Part shown: positions 21,735-32,162 of the stretch, piece by piece
How the letters are laid out: each line of letters opens with the position of its first letter
Position numbering within the stretch: the stretch's first letter is position 1
Origin: Crossaster papposus
Lineage: Eukaryota; Echinodermata; Asteroidea; Velatida; Solasteridae
Length of the DNA: 64,000 nt
Assembly (NCBI GenBank): GCA_037893245.1
Contig: JBAIAA010000511.1
Span: 62,001-126,000 of the forward strand
Direction of reading: 5' to 3'
Notes under the pieces: generated by a model
The model's input: only the letters and a program-made list of their open reading frames with translations
Databases searched by the model: none
Told to the model about the DNA's origin: nothing
Position numbers and translations under genes: made by a program

Positions 21735-22184
21735 CAGGGTGGTCCAAAAAAAAATATACCCAACTTTGGAGGCCATTTGTATTGATGTTCCAGATACATG
21801 AAATTATATCATTTGTTGAACTAACTGAAATGAACAAAACCAGAAGCCTATCTATTAAAAAGTATTATTTATCCATTTTAGTGTAAATAAAAGAAGCTCT
21901 CGCAAAAACATTTGTCAAAGGACTATCGCGTCATTACATTATTGTGTCATATCATATTCAAACATGTTGATGCATTGACAGCTCCCGTGGAAAAGCCATT
22001 TTTACACATACTCGCTAAAAATAGGAATATCTCCCAAAATATTAATGTAATATCTTCCCTATTTTCACCAATAATGCTCAACGATATATGCTTTAATAAT
22101 ATGCAAACCAAATTACTAAAATATTTTATCATCTAGGAGAAAATGGCCTCCAAAGTTGGGTATAGTTTTTTTTGGACCACCCTG
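21735..22184 (+). mobile_element. Tc1/mariner-type MITE (CAGGGTGGTCC), copy 1
   Basis: Inverted ends of at least 40 bases begin CAGGGTGGTCCAAAAAAAA and continue CCCAACTTTGGAGGCCAT. It is flanked by TA on both sides (21733-21734, 22185-22186), the target of Tc1/mariner elements. The 450-base body has no transposase. Copy 2 lies in inverse orientation at 26412-26857 and is very similar. Confidence 0.92.
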
Positions 22185-22232
22185 TATAATACTTTATTTA
22201 AGGACAATAAAGCTAGTTTGATATTGGATAAC

Positions 22233-22512
22233 AGCGCGAGTCGGTAAAAGCGGCTCAGGAAAACGTACATCCGGCCCCATAGTGCAAGGCCATACACCCC
22301 AAGGCGCATGCGATGTTTGCATTGTTTACGTGCCCGCACGCTGATGCGTGCACATCACATCGTGATCACATTCGCATGTGGTTCTGCAAAACGAAAAAGA
22401 ACAGAAAAGAGCATGGAGTAATAAATTGTACTACTAGTAGTGGTACTTGTGTCGACGATGGCGTCAATGATCGATCGGACAAAAAAAGCGCGCGCGAGAA
22501 TTAGTACACCGG
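22233..22512 (+). repeat. direct duplication, right copy
   Basis: Partner of 20879-21130. It carries an extra palindromic piece (GTGCCCGCACGCTGATGCGTG region) absent from the left copy and lacks a few short segments. Confidence 0.8.
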
Positions 22513-22897
22513 GGTCAATGCGTTAAGGTCACACAAAGCGCCCTCATTAGTCATTATAATAACAGCTCGGCTACTTCTCCCGCGGTCTCGGTACTTTTCC
22601 CGTGTCGAAAGTCCAAGTGCGAACAGTGGTAACATTTGACCATTTTTTTATTTTACCATCGTCTCAGTAAAACCTTTCGAAAACAAAGTCCAGTGCGAAC
22701 ACGGCTTTAGATGGGTTACATAATTATATACCCCACATGGTATACTTTGTGTTCTACGGTGCAACGCAGCTGACAGCAGCATTCTGGACGGATTAGCGAT
22801 TAGCGGGCCGCGGCTATAGACGAATCCAACAGAGGCATTTGTTTTGCATTCGTCATTGGCGACTGTTTCTCTCTAGGGGCCACGCGACGCGAATTTT
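22513..22897. other. intronic DNA with one dispersed-repeat copy
   Basis: 22540-22712 is an inverse copy of the repeat at 1935-2125. The rest shows nothing recognisable. Confidence 0.5.
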
Positions 22898-23002
22898 GGC
22901 CGTTTTCCAAACCGCAGCTTCGTCTCCGTTTGGCTTCGTTTGTGCAGTTTGGAAATGGTGATGAAGCCCAGTTGGATCCTAAGCTGGGATTTAGAAAACG
23001 GT
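22898..23002. repeat. 105-bp palindromic element (GGCCGTTTTC ends), copy 1
   Basis: GGCCGTTTTCCAAACCGCAGC at the left pairs with GCTGGGATTTAGAAAACGG at the right. A second copy is at 31574-31665, nested in another element. It is small enough to be a minimal MITE. Confidence 0.7.
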
Positions 23003-23564
23003 AATGCGATGGTCCTCACAATACGATGGTCCTCACCGGCAATACCGGTCCTCATAATGTCCTTGTATCCTAGGCGCGCGCATTGATGTGTGTGTGTGTT
23101 ATTGTATGTGTGTAAACACGTTGGACACAAGAACTTTGTGGCAAACGATGAGTTAGTCTTGCATACGCACTGTGGACCTCCGAACAATATAGGTCCACAC
23201 GATGCGGGAAGAGGTTACGGTTTGTGGTCTTGCCCAGGTCCACAATCCGTTTTTCAGTTTCCGAAAAAGAGCGCTAGAGGAAAAACGGGTTAGGGTTATA
23301 TATAGAAAAGATAGAAGGAACAGCTGAGAGACCCAGAATCAAAATTGAGGGTAAATTTGTTTTGGGGAAGCGAGAAAAATGAGTATTTGGTCAACGTTTT
23401 TTAACTACACGAAGACAAAGGAATGTCCACAGAACGTATGTAAGGTAAAGCTAAGTGGGTCCACGATTGACAGAAAGTCCACGATTCCAAATCGTGTACA
23501 AATCCTATGGAGGTCTTCCGTAAAAAAAGTTAGTACAACCAAAAGAGGGATAACGGGAGGACAA

Positions 23565-23905
23565 TAGGGGGTCCATCGAGGAAGGTGGTGCGAAATACGG
23601 TACCCTCTGGAGACGTGAACACAATGGGGACAATGGGAGTGAAAAGGTCTCCAACGAGTAATTTCTATAGATGAATAGGTCTTCATTAGGAATTTCACGA
23701 ATTAGATTTTTAGATTAGACTTAAATTACTCAAAAACTAGGGTTAGAATGTGAGTTAGGGTTAGTGTTTGGGTTAGGGTATGGGTATATTGGTCGAAATT
23801 TCAACCCAGAAAAGTAGTTTTGTGGTTAAAGTGGGAGCATTTTGAAAAACGTGCTCGACTTTCTAACCATTTTGTACACGAGAACAAAGCCATGTCTCCA
23901 CAGTG
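23565..23905 (+). repeat. dispersed repeat containing GGGTTAGGG words, copy 1
   Basis: This block, with ACTAGGGTTAG, GAGTTAGGGTTAGTGTTTGG and a CGTGCTCGACTTT...TTGTACACGAGAAC core, recurs at 33100-33400, 47270-47580 and 57895-58235. The TTAGGG-like words are spaced and imperfect, part of the repeat rather than a true telomere tract. Confidence 0.75.
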
Positions 23906-23947
23906 ATACAAAAACGCGAATACGTGTTTACACATACATGTGCGTTT

Positions 23948-24135
23948 GTTTATGGTGTAAATGGAGGACACATACCTGGCGACACGAAGGTGAATTGGGG
24001 TTAGGGTTAGAATCGAGGACGACCTCGATTGAGATTCGTGTACAAAACCAATGAGAGCCGTCGGAAAAAGTTAGAGTACAAACAAAGGAAATTTTCGAGA
24101 GGAACAAAGGAAACTCCTCGATTTACACCATAAAC
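23948..24135. mobile_element. MITE with GTTTATGGTGTAAAT ends, copy 1
   Basis: GTTTATGGTGTAAATGGAGGA at the left is matched in inverse by TCCTCGATTTACACCATAAAC at the right. A second inverted copy of the family is at 57665-57840. The inside holds GAATCGAGGACGACCTCGATT, itself a palindrome. It ends 56 bases from the donor of transporter exon 1. Confidence 0.85.
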
Positions 24136-24191
24136 AACGTGCATGATTGTTTATATGTATACATGTACACTGTAGACCTTATAGTACTTAC

Positions 24192-24304
24192 AGCTTGCAA
24201 AACTCCTTGTAGTGGGCTGGGCAAATCATGAACGAAGTGGATTCCGAACAAACCTACACTGTTGAGGAGAAATATCGCCCAACGAAATAACTGTCCGTCT
24301 TTAC
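24192..24304 (-). CDS. MFSD1-like transporter, exon 1 of the visible part (TM1)
   Basis: A 113-base exon with an acceptor (CTTTCAATGTATGCAG) and a consensus donor (GTAAGT). It starts with two bases that finish a codon and ends in phase 0. The peptide is KDGQLFRWAIFLLNSVGLFG followed by IHFVHDLPSPLQGVLQA. This matches the first helix of MFSD1-type carriers, which ends in a D-x-P-x-x-L-Q block (human: YFCYDNPAALQ). If the acceptor were not used, an ATG at 24314 would add three residues and could be the start. No earlier exon is certain: an ATG in good context at 25129 (MASYSKENLH) has a GT at 25084 but the phase does not fit this exon directly. Confidence 0.8.
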
Positions 24305-25499
24305 CTGCATACATTGAAAGCGTAAAGATTACGGGTCAAGATCTCATTATTTTCGGGGTCGTTGCCTCAGTAAGCCTTGTCCGAGGAAAAAGGGGGGGAG
24401 GGGGCATTTGAACAAACTCTCGTAGATAAGAACGGCCGTTAAGTAAGTTTTCCTAAACTACGCAATAACTTTTACACTTTAAATAAACAGATTAAAGTAT
24501 CGTGTTGAAATATTGTTTTGCCGATGCGAGTACGATGTTTTTGGCGCCACAAAAGTTCGACCATAGTTCGAGTAGAGTCGTTTGCGCTGCCGAACTTCAC
24601 GGCGCATGCTCCAAATATCTTTCTCGAGACATGCATGTATATATCTGACTGTGTGTCAAATTTCCTGATGATTTTATCATTAAGTGAATAATGATATCAT
24701 TCAAATTAAGAAGTGCGTGAGGAGAAACTAAATGATCCCGAAGTCTCTGGATCTCGTCCATTTTGTTTTCGGTGAGGCTGTCTAAATGAAGCAAATGCTG
24801 CAGTTTAATTAAGTAATAGTTTTTACTGTGGAATACAAACATTAACACTACACGTCTTAGGCCCGTTTCAAACGTCGAGTTTCTGCCGTGTCCAATGCAA
24901 ATAATGACCTAACATTTGAATTAGACACGGCAGAAAGTTGATGTTTGAAGCAACTGCCGCTCTTCTGTCGTAAGTTGGACAGGTCTTGTCGCTCTGAGCG
25001 GCGGAAGGGCGTGCTTTAAACGTCGAATTTATGCTGCGAATAATTCAATTGGCACTTCCCAATTGATCGGAAGCACAGTGGTACCGTTTGGAAATGCGCG
25101 TGCAAGTTTTCTTTCGAATACGACGCCATCTTGTTTAGTAAGCACGCGAGCGACGCGCACTATACTTTGCAAGCAAGCGCACATATCCAAATAGCTTACC
25201 TCTTGCGGTTTGTCAAGGCCTCGGATTTGTTAACCAGCGGTTATTGACTGCTGTTTTATTGCAGGCGGTACCAGACCTTTTTTGTTTTGATCTCAGGGCG
25301 TTCAAACTCCTTGTGTTTTTATTCCTTCATTTGTTTTTATTCCTACATGTATTTTTATTCCTCCATAAATTGTTATTTCTGCATTTACGACCATTTCAAT
25401 AACATCTTGACTTGACTTGACTTGATTTTATTTCCATCCCATCAAAGAACTAAATACATAATCAATCACTTTACACAGCATAATAACATTTAACATTAA
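24305..25499. other. 5' flank or first intron of the transporter; no certain exon
   Basis: An open minus-strand frame at 24597-24848 (contains MDEIQRLRDHLVSPHALLN) looks somewhat protein-like but lacks clear splice sites in a usable phase. An imperfect palindrome with TTCTGCCGTGTC words is at about 24866-24956. A possible start codon AACAAGATGG lies at 25129 on the minus strand. None is firm. Confidence 0.4.
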
Positions 25500-25886
25500 A
25501 GGGATCGTATACGTTTGGTAATTACTCCAAAAACTAATGGCAATAAAAACTTACTTGGTAAGAAGTACAGCAGCTTTGGATAGTATAATGCATTTTTAGA
25601 AACTTTTCACTTCGAAGTACTGCGGTTATGGAAAAAGATATCACTTTTTATCCCCAAAAATTTGAATCTGAGAAGCGTTACTGCAGTGACGTTTCTCAGA
25701 GCGTGTATTCCAATGGAGATTATTCTTTCCGCGTGGATATAACCGCTCCAGATTTTCGGCAATATCTCAAAATCGGTACCACCTTTTGAAATGATTTTTT
25801 TACAGGTTAGTTTTATGGCATATATCTATAACTATATAGGATTGAAACAAACAATGGGTTCCAATTACCAAACGTGTACGATCCCT
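25500..25886. mobile_element. TTAA-flanked palindromic MITE (AGGGATCGTATACGTTTGG)
   Basis: The left end AGGGATCGTATACGTTTGG and right inverse CCAAACGTGTACGATCCCT lie between TTAA at 25496-25499 and TTAA at 25887-25890. The body shows the GAGAAGCGTTAC...GTAACG-like hairpin. I recall very similar 'AAAGG...TTTGGTAATTACTC' elements as abundant in starfish and other echinoderms, which is one basis for the organism guess. piggyBac-type target; no transposase. Confidence 0.88.
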
Positions 25887-26411
25887 TTAATGAAATAATA
25901 TCGCGAAAATAATAAATATAAATCAAGGATGAAGGGGACCCGCAAGAAGCAAGGCTTGTCGAGTGCGAGTCCCCTGGGTACGAATAACAAATAACAACAT
26001 TATACATTAATACAGAGACTAAACAAAACAAAAATTTACTGAAATAGACTGGTAAGAACTTTTACACGCCGGCATCTTTAATACCTATACTAACCTGAAC
26101 TCAGTAAATAACTATATACTCGTAGAACTGTCGGTATATCGCGTGCATTTTGAGTTCTTACTGTTTCCTCTCCGTGTGCTCTCTGTGTCTTTGAACTACC
26201 TATCCCCTCGTGCCGGGTTTGACATTACTGGATCTATTATAACCGGTCGTAAAGTCCACCAACGGGCACATTCCCGAACGGTTTTTAAATCCCACTTTCT
26301 TCCACGGCGACTGTCTGAACGTCTGGCGTATCGTGAGGTACGTTAGGGACTGTAGTTGGACTTTATGTTCACTATACAACAATACAAAAATTAAAAATAA
26401 TAATAGATATA
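25887..26411. other. intergenic DNA, nothing recognised
   Basis: No supported gene or repeat ends; short open frames have no splice context. Confidence 0.5.
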
Positions 26412-26857
26412 CAGGGTGGTCCAAAAAAAAACTATACCCAACTTTGGAGGCCATTTTCTCCTAGGTGATAACAATTTTTAGTAATTTGGTTTGCATATTA
26501 AAATATATCGTTGAGCATTATTGGTGAAAATAGGGAAGATATTACATTAATATTTTTGGAGATATTCCTATTTTTAGCGAGTATGTGTAAAAATGGCTTT
26601 TCCACGGGAGCTGTCAATGCATCAACATGTTTGAATATGATATGACACAATAATGTAATGACGCGATAGTCCTTTGACAAATGTTTTTGCGAGAGCTTCT
26701 TTTATTTACACTAAAATGGATAAATAATACTTTTTAATAGATAGGCTTCTGGTTTTGTTCATTTCAGTTAGTTCAATAAAATGATATAATTTCATGTATC
26801 ATACATCAATACAAATGGCCTCCAAAGTTGGGTATAGTTTTTTTTTTGACCACCCTG
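26412..26857 (-). mobile_element. Tc1/mariner-type MITE (CAGGGTGGTCC), copy 2
   Basis: Inverse-oriented copy of 21735-22184, flanked by TA (26410-26411 and 26858-26859). Both ends are complete. The close match to copy 1 suggests that both moved fairly recently. Confidence 0.92.
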
Positions 26858-27601
26858 TACATTGACGATAAGCTTGGTTATTTGACAAAAAATAAATAAT
26901 AATACTTGAATAATATAAAGGATATGTGCATGGTCTACAAAAAAACACACACACACAAAAAGATCTAAATATTATTTTGTACCGATTGTATATCATAAAT
27001 GTTAGGAGAAAAACATCTGGTACACCAGCCACTGTCCTAATCGCAGTATGCAGCGCGTGCAGGCCGCTAACGTACGCTGTATAGACCAAGCCAAAACCAT
27101 GGAATAGTAGTCCAGGGAAAATACTTAATTTTGTTTTGTTGACCTCACACAAATTGCAATAGAATATTTTTTCACCACAGTGCACTTAGAATGACATACA
27201 CAAAATCTCAAAAAATCCAAGTGGTGGAAATATGAATAGTTTGCATAAATCGTTAACCCCTGCCGCGTAATATATTTTTTCCTATAGGGCCTATTTGGGT
27301 ATATTTGTATTATTAATTTTTGTTGACAAGTTTATTTTGGTGATTCTATTTACATATCCGTACTTCAATAACATTTTTTAAAGTATATAAGTGACTGAAT
27401 AATTATGTGAACATAGTAATTATCCAAAATGACAACTTCGTGAACCCATAAATGTGCGCACATTACACTGTCTCCAGATATCATCAAGTAGTCAGTATTG
27501 GTGAGCTTCAAATTCACCAAGTTGCTTACTGGCACAGTTATCATATTAAAACCTTATGGAAAATCATATGAACAATGATAACATTGTGATTCAAGACTAT
27601 A
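26858..27601. other. intergenic DNA, no supported gene
   Basis: An open minus-strand stretch at about 27000-27180 (GLLFHGFGLVYTAYVSGLHA) is protein-like in part but has no start, splice partner or known match that I recognise. The rest is AT-rich. Confidence 0.4.
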
Positions 27602-27988
27602 CAGGGTGTATCAGAAAAAATGATACTCTCGGAAAAATCATCATAAAATTAACATAGATTATAGTTCTGTAAATGTGGGCGTAAACCTTGGTAGAGGGGG
27701 TCATTCTGCTTCGAATGATACCAGTATCTTGGTTTACGCTTCACGCTCCAGTGAGCACGGATGCTTTGAATTTTGAAGAATTCAAGTCTTTTGCGCACGG
27801 GAATGCGAGGGTTAAAATTGGATTCGTCACATTGAATTAAAAGTTTAGACAGGGTTTTACCAGTGTGCCAAGGCGTTTTTTGAATAATTAACCCTATCAC
27901 CCCCTACCCTCAGCACAAAATGATCTCGGACAGCCTTTGCAAAATCTGTATCGCCAGGGTGGCAACATGACACACATGACACACCCTG
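27602..27988. mobile_element. TA-flanked MITE (CAGGGTGT ends)
   Basis: The left end CAGGGTGTATCAG and right end CTGACACACCCTG-like inverse (ACATGACACACCCTG) sit between TA dinucleotides at 27600-27601 and 27989-27990. The inverted ends are short and imperfect. It may be another Tc1/mariner derivative, unrelated in its body to the CAGGGTGGTCC family. Confidence 0.65.
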
Positions 27989-28337
27989 TAGCGGACTTGA
28001 GGTTATTCAAATTTAACTCGTAAAGGGGTATTGAATTAAAATGGTCGTAAATAATAAAACAGCAGGCACCAACAGCTGGTTGACATTTCCGAGGCCTTGA
28101 AAAACTGCAAGGGATAAGAACAGATGCGTAATTAAACAAGAGGTTCCAGTGTGTTAAACCGTGCGGTACCAGGCTGTTTTTAAAGGTAACGTGAGGTTTC
28201 GTTTTAATGAGCTCATTATTATTTACGGTCAATATACACAACCCTGGTGACATCACAAGCGCCTGGCTGCCCAGTGATGCTGACACAATGCTAGAGCCGC
28301 GCGCACCGCAATTAAGGCCTGACCTCCCGCTAATAAG

Positions 28338-28884
28338 CCATTTACGAGTTAAATTTAAATAACATCTGGTACACTGACTTGCTTAAAATACTTGGTGCGT
28401 TTTAACTTTAAATTCTCCAGACTAAAGACACTGTTGCTAGATCATATACCCAGCACGATATGTGGCAGAAGGGTACCCCCCTCTTATCGCAATACCCATT
28501 ACACACTCAACACTATTGTTACCTGACACATCCCCCTTTAAACCTAAAAAGAATTCCTGAGATTCCGGGAACACAATAGTCAACACAAACGAGAAGGGGG
28601 GGGGGGGGTGTTTCTTTGCCACATATCGCGCTTTATATGCTAGATCAAGCTTTTTTATAGTTACGTAAGAGACAATTGGCATTATTGTTCACAATACCAT
28701 TGTGGTGATAATGGCACAAAGACACCAGACCATTCCGGAGCTGGGGGTTGCTAGCGTATAAGGCTTGTCCAGAATCACGTGATATAGTAAAAGTCTTTAG
28801 TCTGGAGAATTCAAAGTTAAAATGAGCCAAACTTGTTGAGCAAGTCAGTGTACCAGATGTTATTTAAAATTAACTCGCGAATGG
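28338..28884. mobile_element. palindromic element with about 100-bp ends, host of a nested MITE
   Basis: Both ends carry inverted copies of a block of about 100 bases including AACATCTGGTACACTGACTT and AATTCTCCAGACTAAAGAC. The centre contains the complete poly-C/poly-G MITE at 28445-28639, so this element is the older of the two. No coding sequence. Confidence 0.8.
28445..28639 (+). mobile_element. poly-C/poly-G MITE, copy 2, nested
   Basis: Ends TATACCCAGCACGATATG and its inverse, as in 1115-1325. It is flanked by CTAGATCA at 28437-28444 and 28640-28647, a clean 8-base target duplication inside the palindromic element 28338-28884. The G run is 13 long; the C run is only 6. Confidence 0.9.
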
Positions 28885-29110
28885 CTCATTCCCCAGTGCC
28901 TGTTGCGTGCGCTAGCCTACCGCATTGAATGCTACCACCCAGCCCCAAACTAACCTTATAAAATACGTAATTGGGCGTTCAAAAACTCAGAAAAATAAAC
29001 TACATTTTACGGGGAAGATATAGGGAATGGAAAATATAGATTCATTCTAGTATTTCTAGTTTTTTTTCAAACCTCCGCTAGAATCCCCGAACCCACATAT
29101 GAACCATGTT

Positions 29111-29247
29111 GACCATTGTGTTCTCGGAATCTCAGGAATTCCTTTTAGGCTTCAAGGGGGGATGGGTTAGGTTACAATAGTGTTGAGTGTGTATAAGGTA
29201 TAGGGATAAGAGGGGGGTACCCCTCTGCCACATATCGTGCTGGGTAT
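29111..29247 (-). mobile_element. poly-C/poly-G MITE, copy 3, truncated
   Basis: Inverse orientation; it retains the TATACCC end and the middle (CCTAAAAGGAATTCCTGAG words) but lacks the other end. TGAACC occurs at both edges, so it may be an internally deleted copy rather than a broken one. A more diverged relative may lie at 29450-29575. Confidence 0.75.
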
Positions 29248-29984
29248 ATGAACCCAGTGTTTATCCAAACGCCACAGGTGTGACCACTGTAATAATCCTG
29301 TAGGCCTAATCCGGGGCAGAATAAAAACGACTGTCTGATGTCCACGGAGGGCCACGTACGTACAACCCCAAAATCTCTACGTGGACCCCTCGCTACGCCT
29401 ACGCGGGTCAGATGAGACCGTGGCTTTAGTCCCCCATACATGTACATAACACTCTCTAGACTAATCGTTACCTACTGACCGCGCACCCTCCCTCAAAACC
29501 TAAAAAGAATTTCTGAGAAACCACACCAGGTCGCAAGCACAATTACCACCACAAAGGAGGGGGTGCCCTGCGAGTGCATAGCCAAATGATTTATAACAAC
29601 AAAATCTTGTACACAGTGCAATCCGTAAGCATGCCGTAAGCTATTATGATAATAATTGTCCACTTGATAATAAAAGCATTTGAGTATTTGAGTATGCCAT
29701 GAGAAAGATATTTGGCTAGAGAGCCATTGCAGATTTGACCTTTGAAAATATAGGTTTTCGCATACATTTTATTACATTAAAAAAATTGGCATATGTCCGA
29801 TTCGTTTTAGAAGTCGGTGATTTCTTTGTGACTCGCATTTTCTTTCAAAAAAACCCGCGATACTTGTGTTTTAAACTTTTTTCCACGTATAGATGTGAAA
29901 GCAGGGAACCGGCAGTCATTGTGCCCAATGCGCCTTTGGCCATGATAAATGATAAACCTAGCCGGCCATTCGTGGTGTGGCACG
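29248..29984. other. intergenic DNA, no gene seen
   Basis: 29450-29575 is a distant relative of the poly-C MITE. The rest has no supported feature. Confidence 0.45.
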
Positions 29985-30680
29985 GCGTACGCCGCAACGT
30001 GTTTGATTATTATTATTATTATTATTATTATTATTTTCTGGTAATGAAACCAAGGATCCTTCAAAAGCACTCAAGGCACTGTAGCTCGTAAGCCAGAAGA
30101 AACCCGTAGACAGAGGCTGTGTCAGCCAGGAACACCGGGGCAAACCCCTTCTCTTAGCGATAAGTGTTCTGGGTTCTTTTACGTGCATTATACAATTTTA
30201 TAATGTTATAATGGGAAAGATATATACACACATTATAAATTATACAACACACGGGACCTACAACTTTACGTCCCATCCGAAGGGCGAAGCAATAGTGGTT
30301 TAATTGCCTTGCTTAAGGACACACGTGTCCCGGCCGGGATTCGAACTCACGCTCTGTGGAACAGAAAACACACGCTCTTAACCACTCGGCCACGACACGG
30401 ACGATCATGGCGGTTTAACTTAGTTGGCGGTGTTCGAAAGCTGTTTAAACGTACCTTTCGCGAATTTTCTCTCATGCCTTAATTTTTGTCATGCCTTAAT
30501 TTGTTGCCGATTTTATTGTCATATCGGGGGGGGGGGGGGGGGGGGAGTACGTACGCCGCAACGTGTTGATGGACGATCATGATGGTACTTACACACAAAC
30601 TTGGGGGGTGTTCGAAAGCTGTTTGAGCGTACTTTCAGGAACAGTTTTTTCATGCCTTAATTTTTTGCCAATTTTAATGG
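29985..30680. repeat. local direct duplication interrupted by a SINE
   Basis: GTACGCCGCAACGTGTT occurs at 29985 and 30551. In the right copy it runs straight into GGACGATCATG, GGTGTTCGAAAGCTGTTT and TCATGCCTTAATTTTT; in the left copy the same words resume at 30401 after the SINE. So the right copy shows the uninterrupted order. A run of about 19 G lies between the copies at 30527-30545. Confidence 0.7.
30006..30400 (-). repeat. tRNA-derived SINE with (TTA)n tail
   Basis: In minus orientation it opens with a tRNA-like head: box A TGGCCGAGTGGTTAAGAGC and box B GTTCGAATCCC (about 30336-30346), the internal promoter of RNA polymerase III. A body of about 300 bases follows, with GGTTTGCCCCGGTGTTCC and GGCTTACGAGCTACAGTGCC, then a (AAT)n tail. 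It is complete from head to tail; a 5'-truncated relative lies at 19529-19641. It is not a working tRNA gene. I recall this 3' body in echinoderm genomes. Confidence 0.85.
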
Positions 30681-30887
30681 CAGCCATTTAGAAAATTCAG
30701 AAAATTGCGTGTTATCCTACCTATTTTTTTGTTTTTCAAAGGTCAATCTTTCTCATAACATAATATGATTGTGTGCCAAATCCAATGCTTTTATCATTTG
30801 ATTGAATGTTGTTTTGTTTCACCAGTCTGTCTTACTACATGTAGTAGTATTGCGCATGCTGGAGTCGAGTTAAGATAATCATAATAA

Positions 30888-31109
30888 GTGACACGATCAA
30901 GCGAAATCAGTCGGAAGTCGGTCCCGGTCAAAACAAATGAGTGTCCATGTAGTTTCAAAGAGGGCATCTGTACGTTTTAAAAACTGAAAACCCCATGTTG
31001 ATACGATGTTTTGTTGTCGAGTTATGTAAATTTGTTTAAATACCAACGAAGAATACAGTGCATTTTGGGGATTCGCCGACATCCGACTGATTCGGCTTGA
31101 TCGTGTCAC
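30888..31109. mobile_element. MITE with GTGACACGATCAAGC ends
   Basis: GTGACACGATCAAGC at the left and GCTTGATCGTGTCAC at the right are perfect inverses, and pairing continues through TCAGTCGGA to about 34 bases. 222 bases, no coding capacity. Confidence 0.88.
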
Positions 31110-31222
31110 ATATATTAGAAGCGTGACTGGTCACGCGAGTTGGTTTAACCAATAATAGGACAAATTGATCCAATCATGGGTCCGTTTTTCATAGGACACC
31201 GGCCCCAGCGATTTATACAACT

Positions 31223-31316
31223 CCGTACGTACGACTTATATGTCGTACGTACGACTGATATCTTGTATACCATTATTATATCTTCTCGTACGTACCACTT
31301 ACTCGTACGTACGACT
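31223..31316. repeat. cluster of GTACGTACGAC words
   Basis: CGTACGTACGACTTAT, CGTACGTACGACTGAT, CGTACGTACCACTTA and CGTACGTACGACTTAG recur within 100 bases. GTAC/CGTACG is self-complementary, so each word can pair with any other. Origin unknown. Confidence 0.75.
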
Positions 31317-31349
31317 TAGTAGTCAAATGAGGGGAAATGCTCATGATAA

Positions 31350-31693
31350 TTTTTGGCAAGGTATGCACCGTCCCCATGTAGTTAAAAACATGTGATAACA
31401 TTGCAACGGTGGCATCTTTTTGGGGTGTTATCACAAGTTTTGTGTAATGGCTGCCAATAATTGTTACCTCATATAATTATTCCGGTAACTAGCATATTGG
31501 CGGCCATTTTGAAGAAAAAAAAAAATACAAGTTGCCACCGCTCAATGCTATCACATATTTTTTTCAACTCGAAGGCTGTTTTTTAAACCCCAGCTTCGTC
31601 TCGGTGTTTGGCAATGGTGATGGAGCCAGAGACACGGAGCCTAAGCTAGGGTTTTGAAAACGGCCTAGGTACATGTGCATACCTTGCCAAAAA
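31350..31693. mobile_element. palindromic element with nested small palindrome
   Basis: TTTTTGGCAAGGTATGCAC at the left is matched in inverse by GTGCATACCTTGCCAAAAA at the right. Internal inverted words (TTGCAACGGTGGCA / TTGCCACCGCTCAATG) also pair. At 31574-31665 it contains a copy of the GGCCGTTTTC palindrome also found at 22898-23002. Confidence 0.75.
31574..31665. repeat. small palindromic element (GGCCGTTTTC ends), copy 2
   Basis: Shares CAGCTTCGTCTC and GGCAATGGTGATG with the copy at 22898-23002 and has the same inverted ends (GTTTTTTAAACCCCAGC / GCTAGGGTTTTGAAAAC). Nested in 31350-31693. Confidence 0.65.
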
Positions 31694-32162
31694 TCACTAT
31701 AAACATAACTAGTGACGGTGGCCCAATCTTTGGACTGAGAATGGCCTGAATCATGAAGGAATAAGAATTCTTAATAAAGATAGATCTGTTATCAAAACCA
31801 GTCCACTGTGAATATACTTTTCCACATTAATACTTTATTAAGGTCTATATTTTCTAGGTGGTTTATACGACGGTAATATTTTGGTTATACTAGGGTTAAC
31901 CATGGGTTAACTCACCGACATCACGAGTATCCATGCTCTACACAACACGCCACTGCACTGCTCATTTGACAATGCTGAAATCAAGTTGTCCGTGTCCTTC
32001 TGCGTTCTGATGTGTGCGAGTCGAGCGATGCATGCGGCTGTGTCACTGTTTACTAGTCTTGACGCAAGACTGGGTTTATCGTTTGTTCCGATCCCGCCGA
32101 TCCTCGATAAGTTAAACAAATAGAGGGGGCTATTATTAGCCAGAGCGTCCGCGACGTGCATG

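Noticed and set aside
20879-22512. Direct repeats as LTRs of a small retroelement
   Set aside because: No TG...CA ends, no primer site or purine tract, and a host exon with matching phase lies between them.
23748-23790. Interstitial telomere from a chromosome fusion
   Set aside because: The TTAGGG-like words are few, spaced and part of a repeat found four times.
24597-24848. 83-codon minus-strand frame as first exon of the transporter
   Set aside because: The peptide is plausible but no donor in the required phase was found and MFSD1-type N-termini are short and variable, so it cannot be supported.
27000-27185. Open minus-strand stretch with a hydrophobic peptide
   Set aside because: Mostly AT-rich, begins inside MITE-flanking DNA and has no recognisable family or splice pair.
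30325-30400. tRNA-like sequence with box A and box B
   Set aside because: It lacks a proper acceptor stem and anticodon arm and runs into a SINE body, so it is a SINE head, not a tRNA gene.
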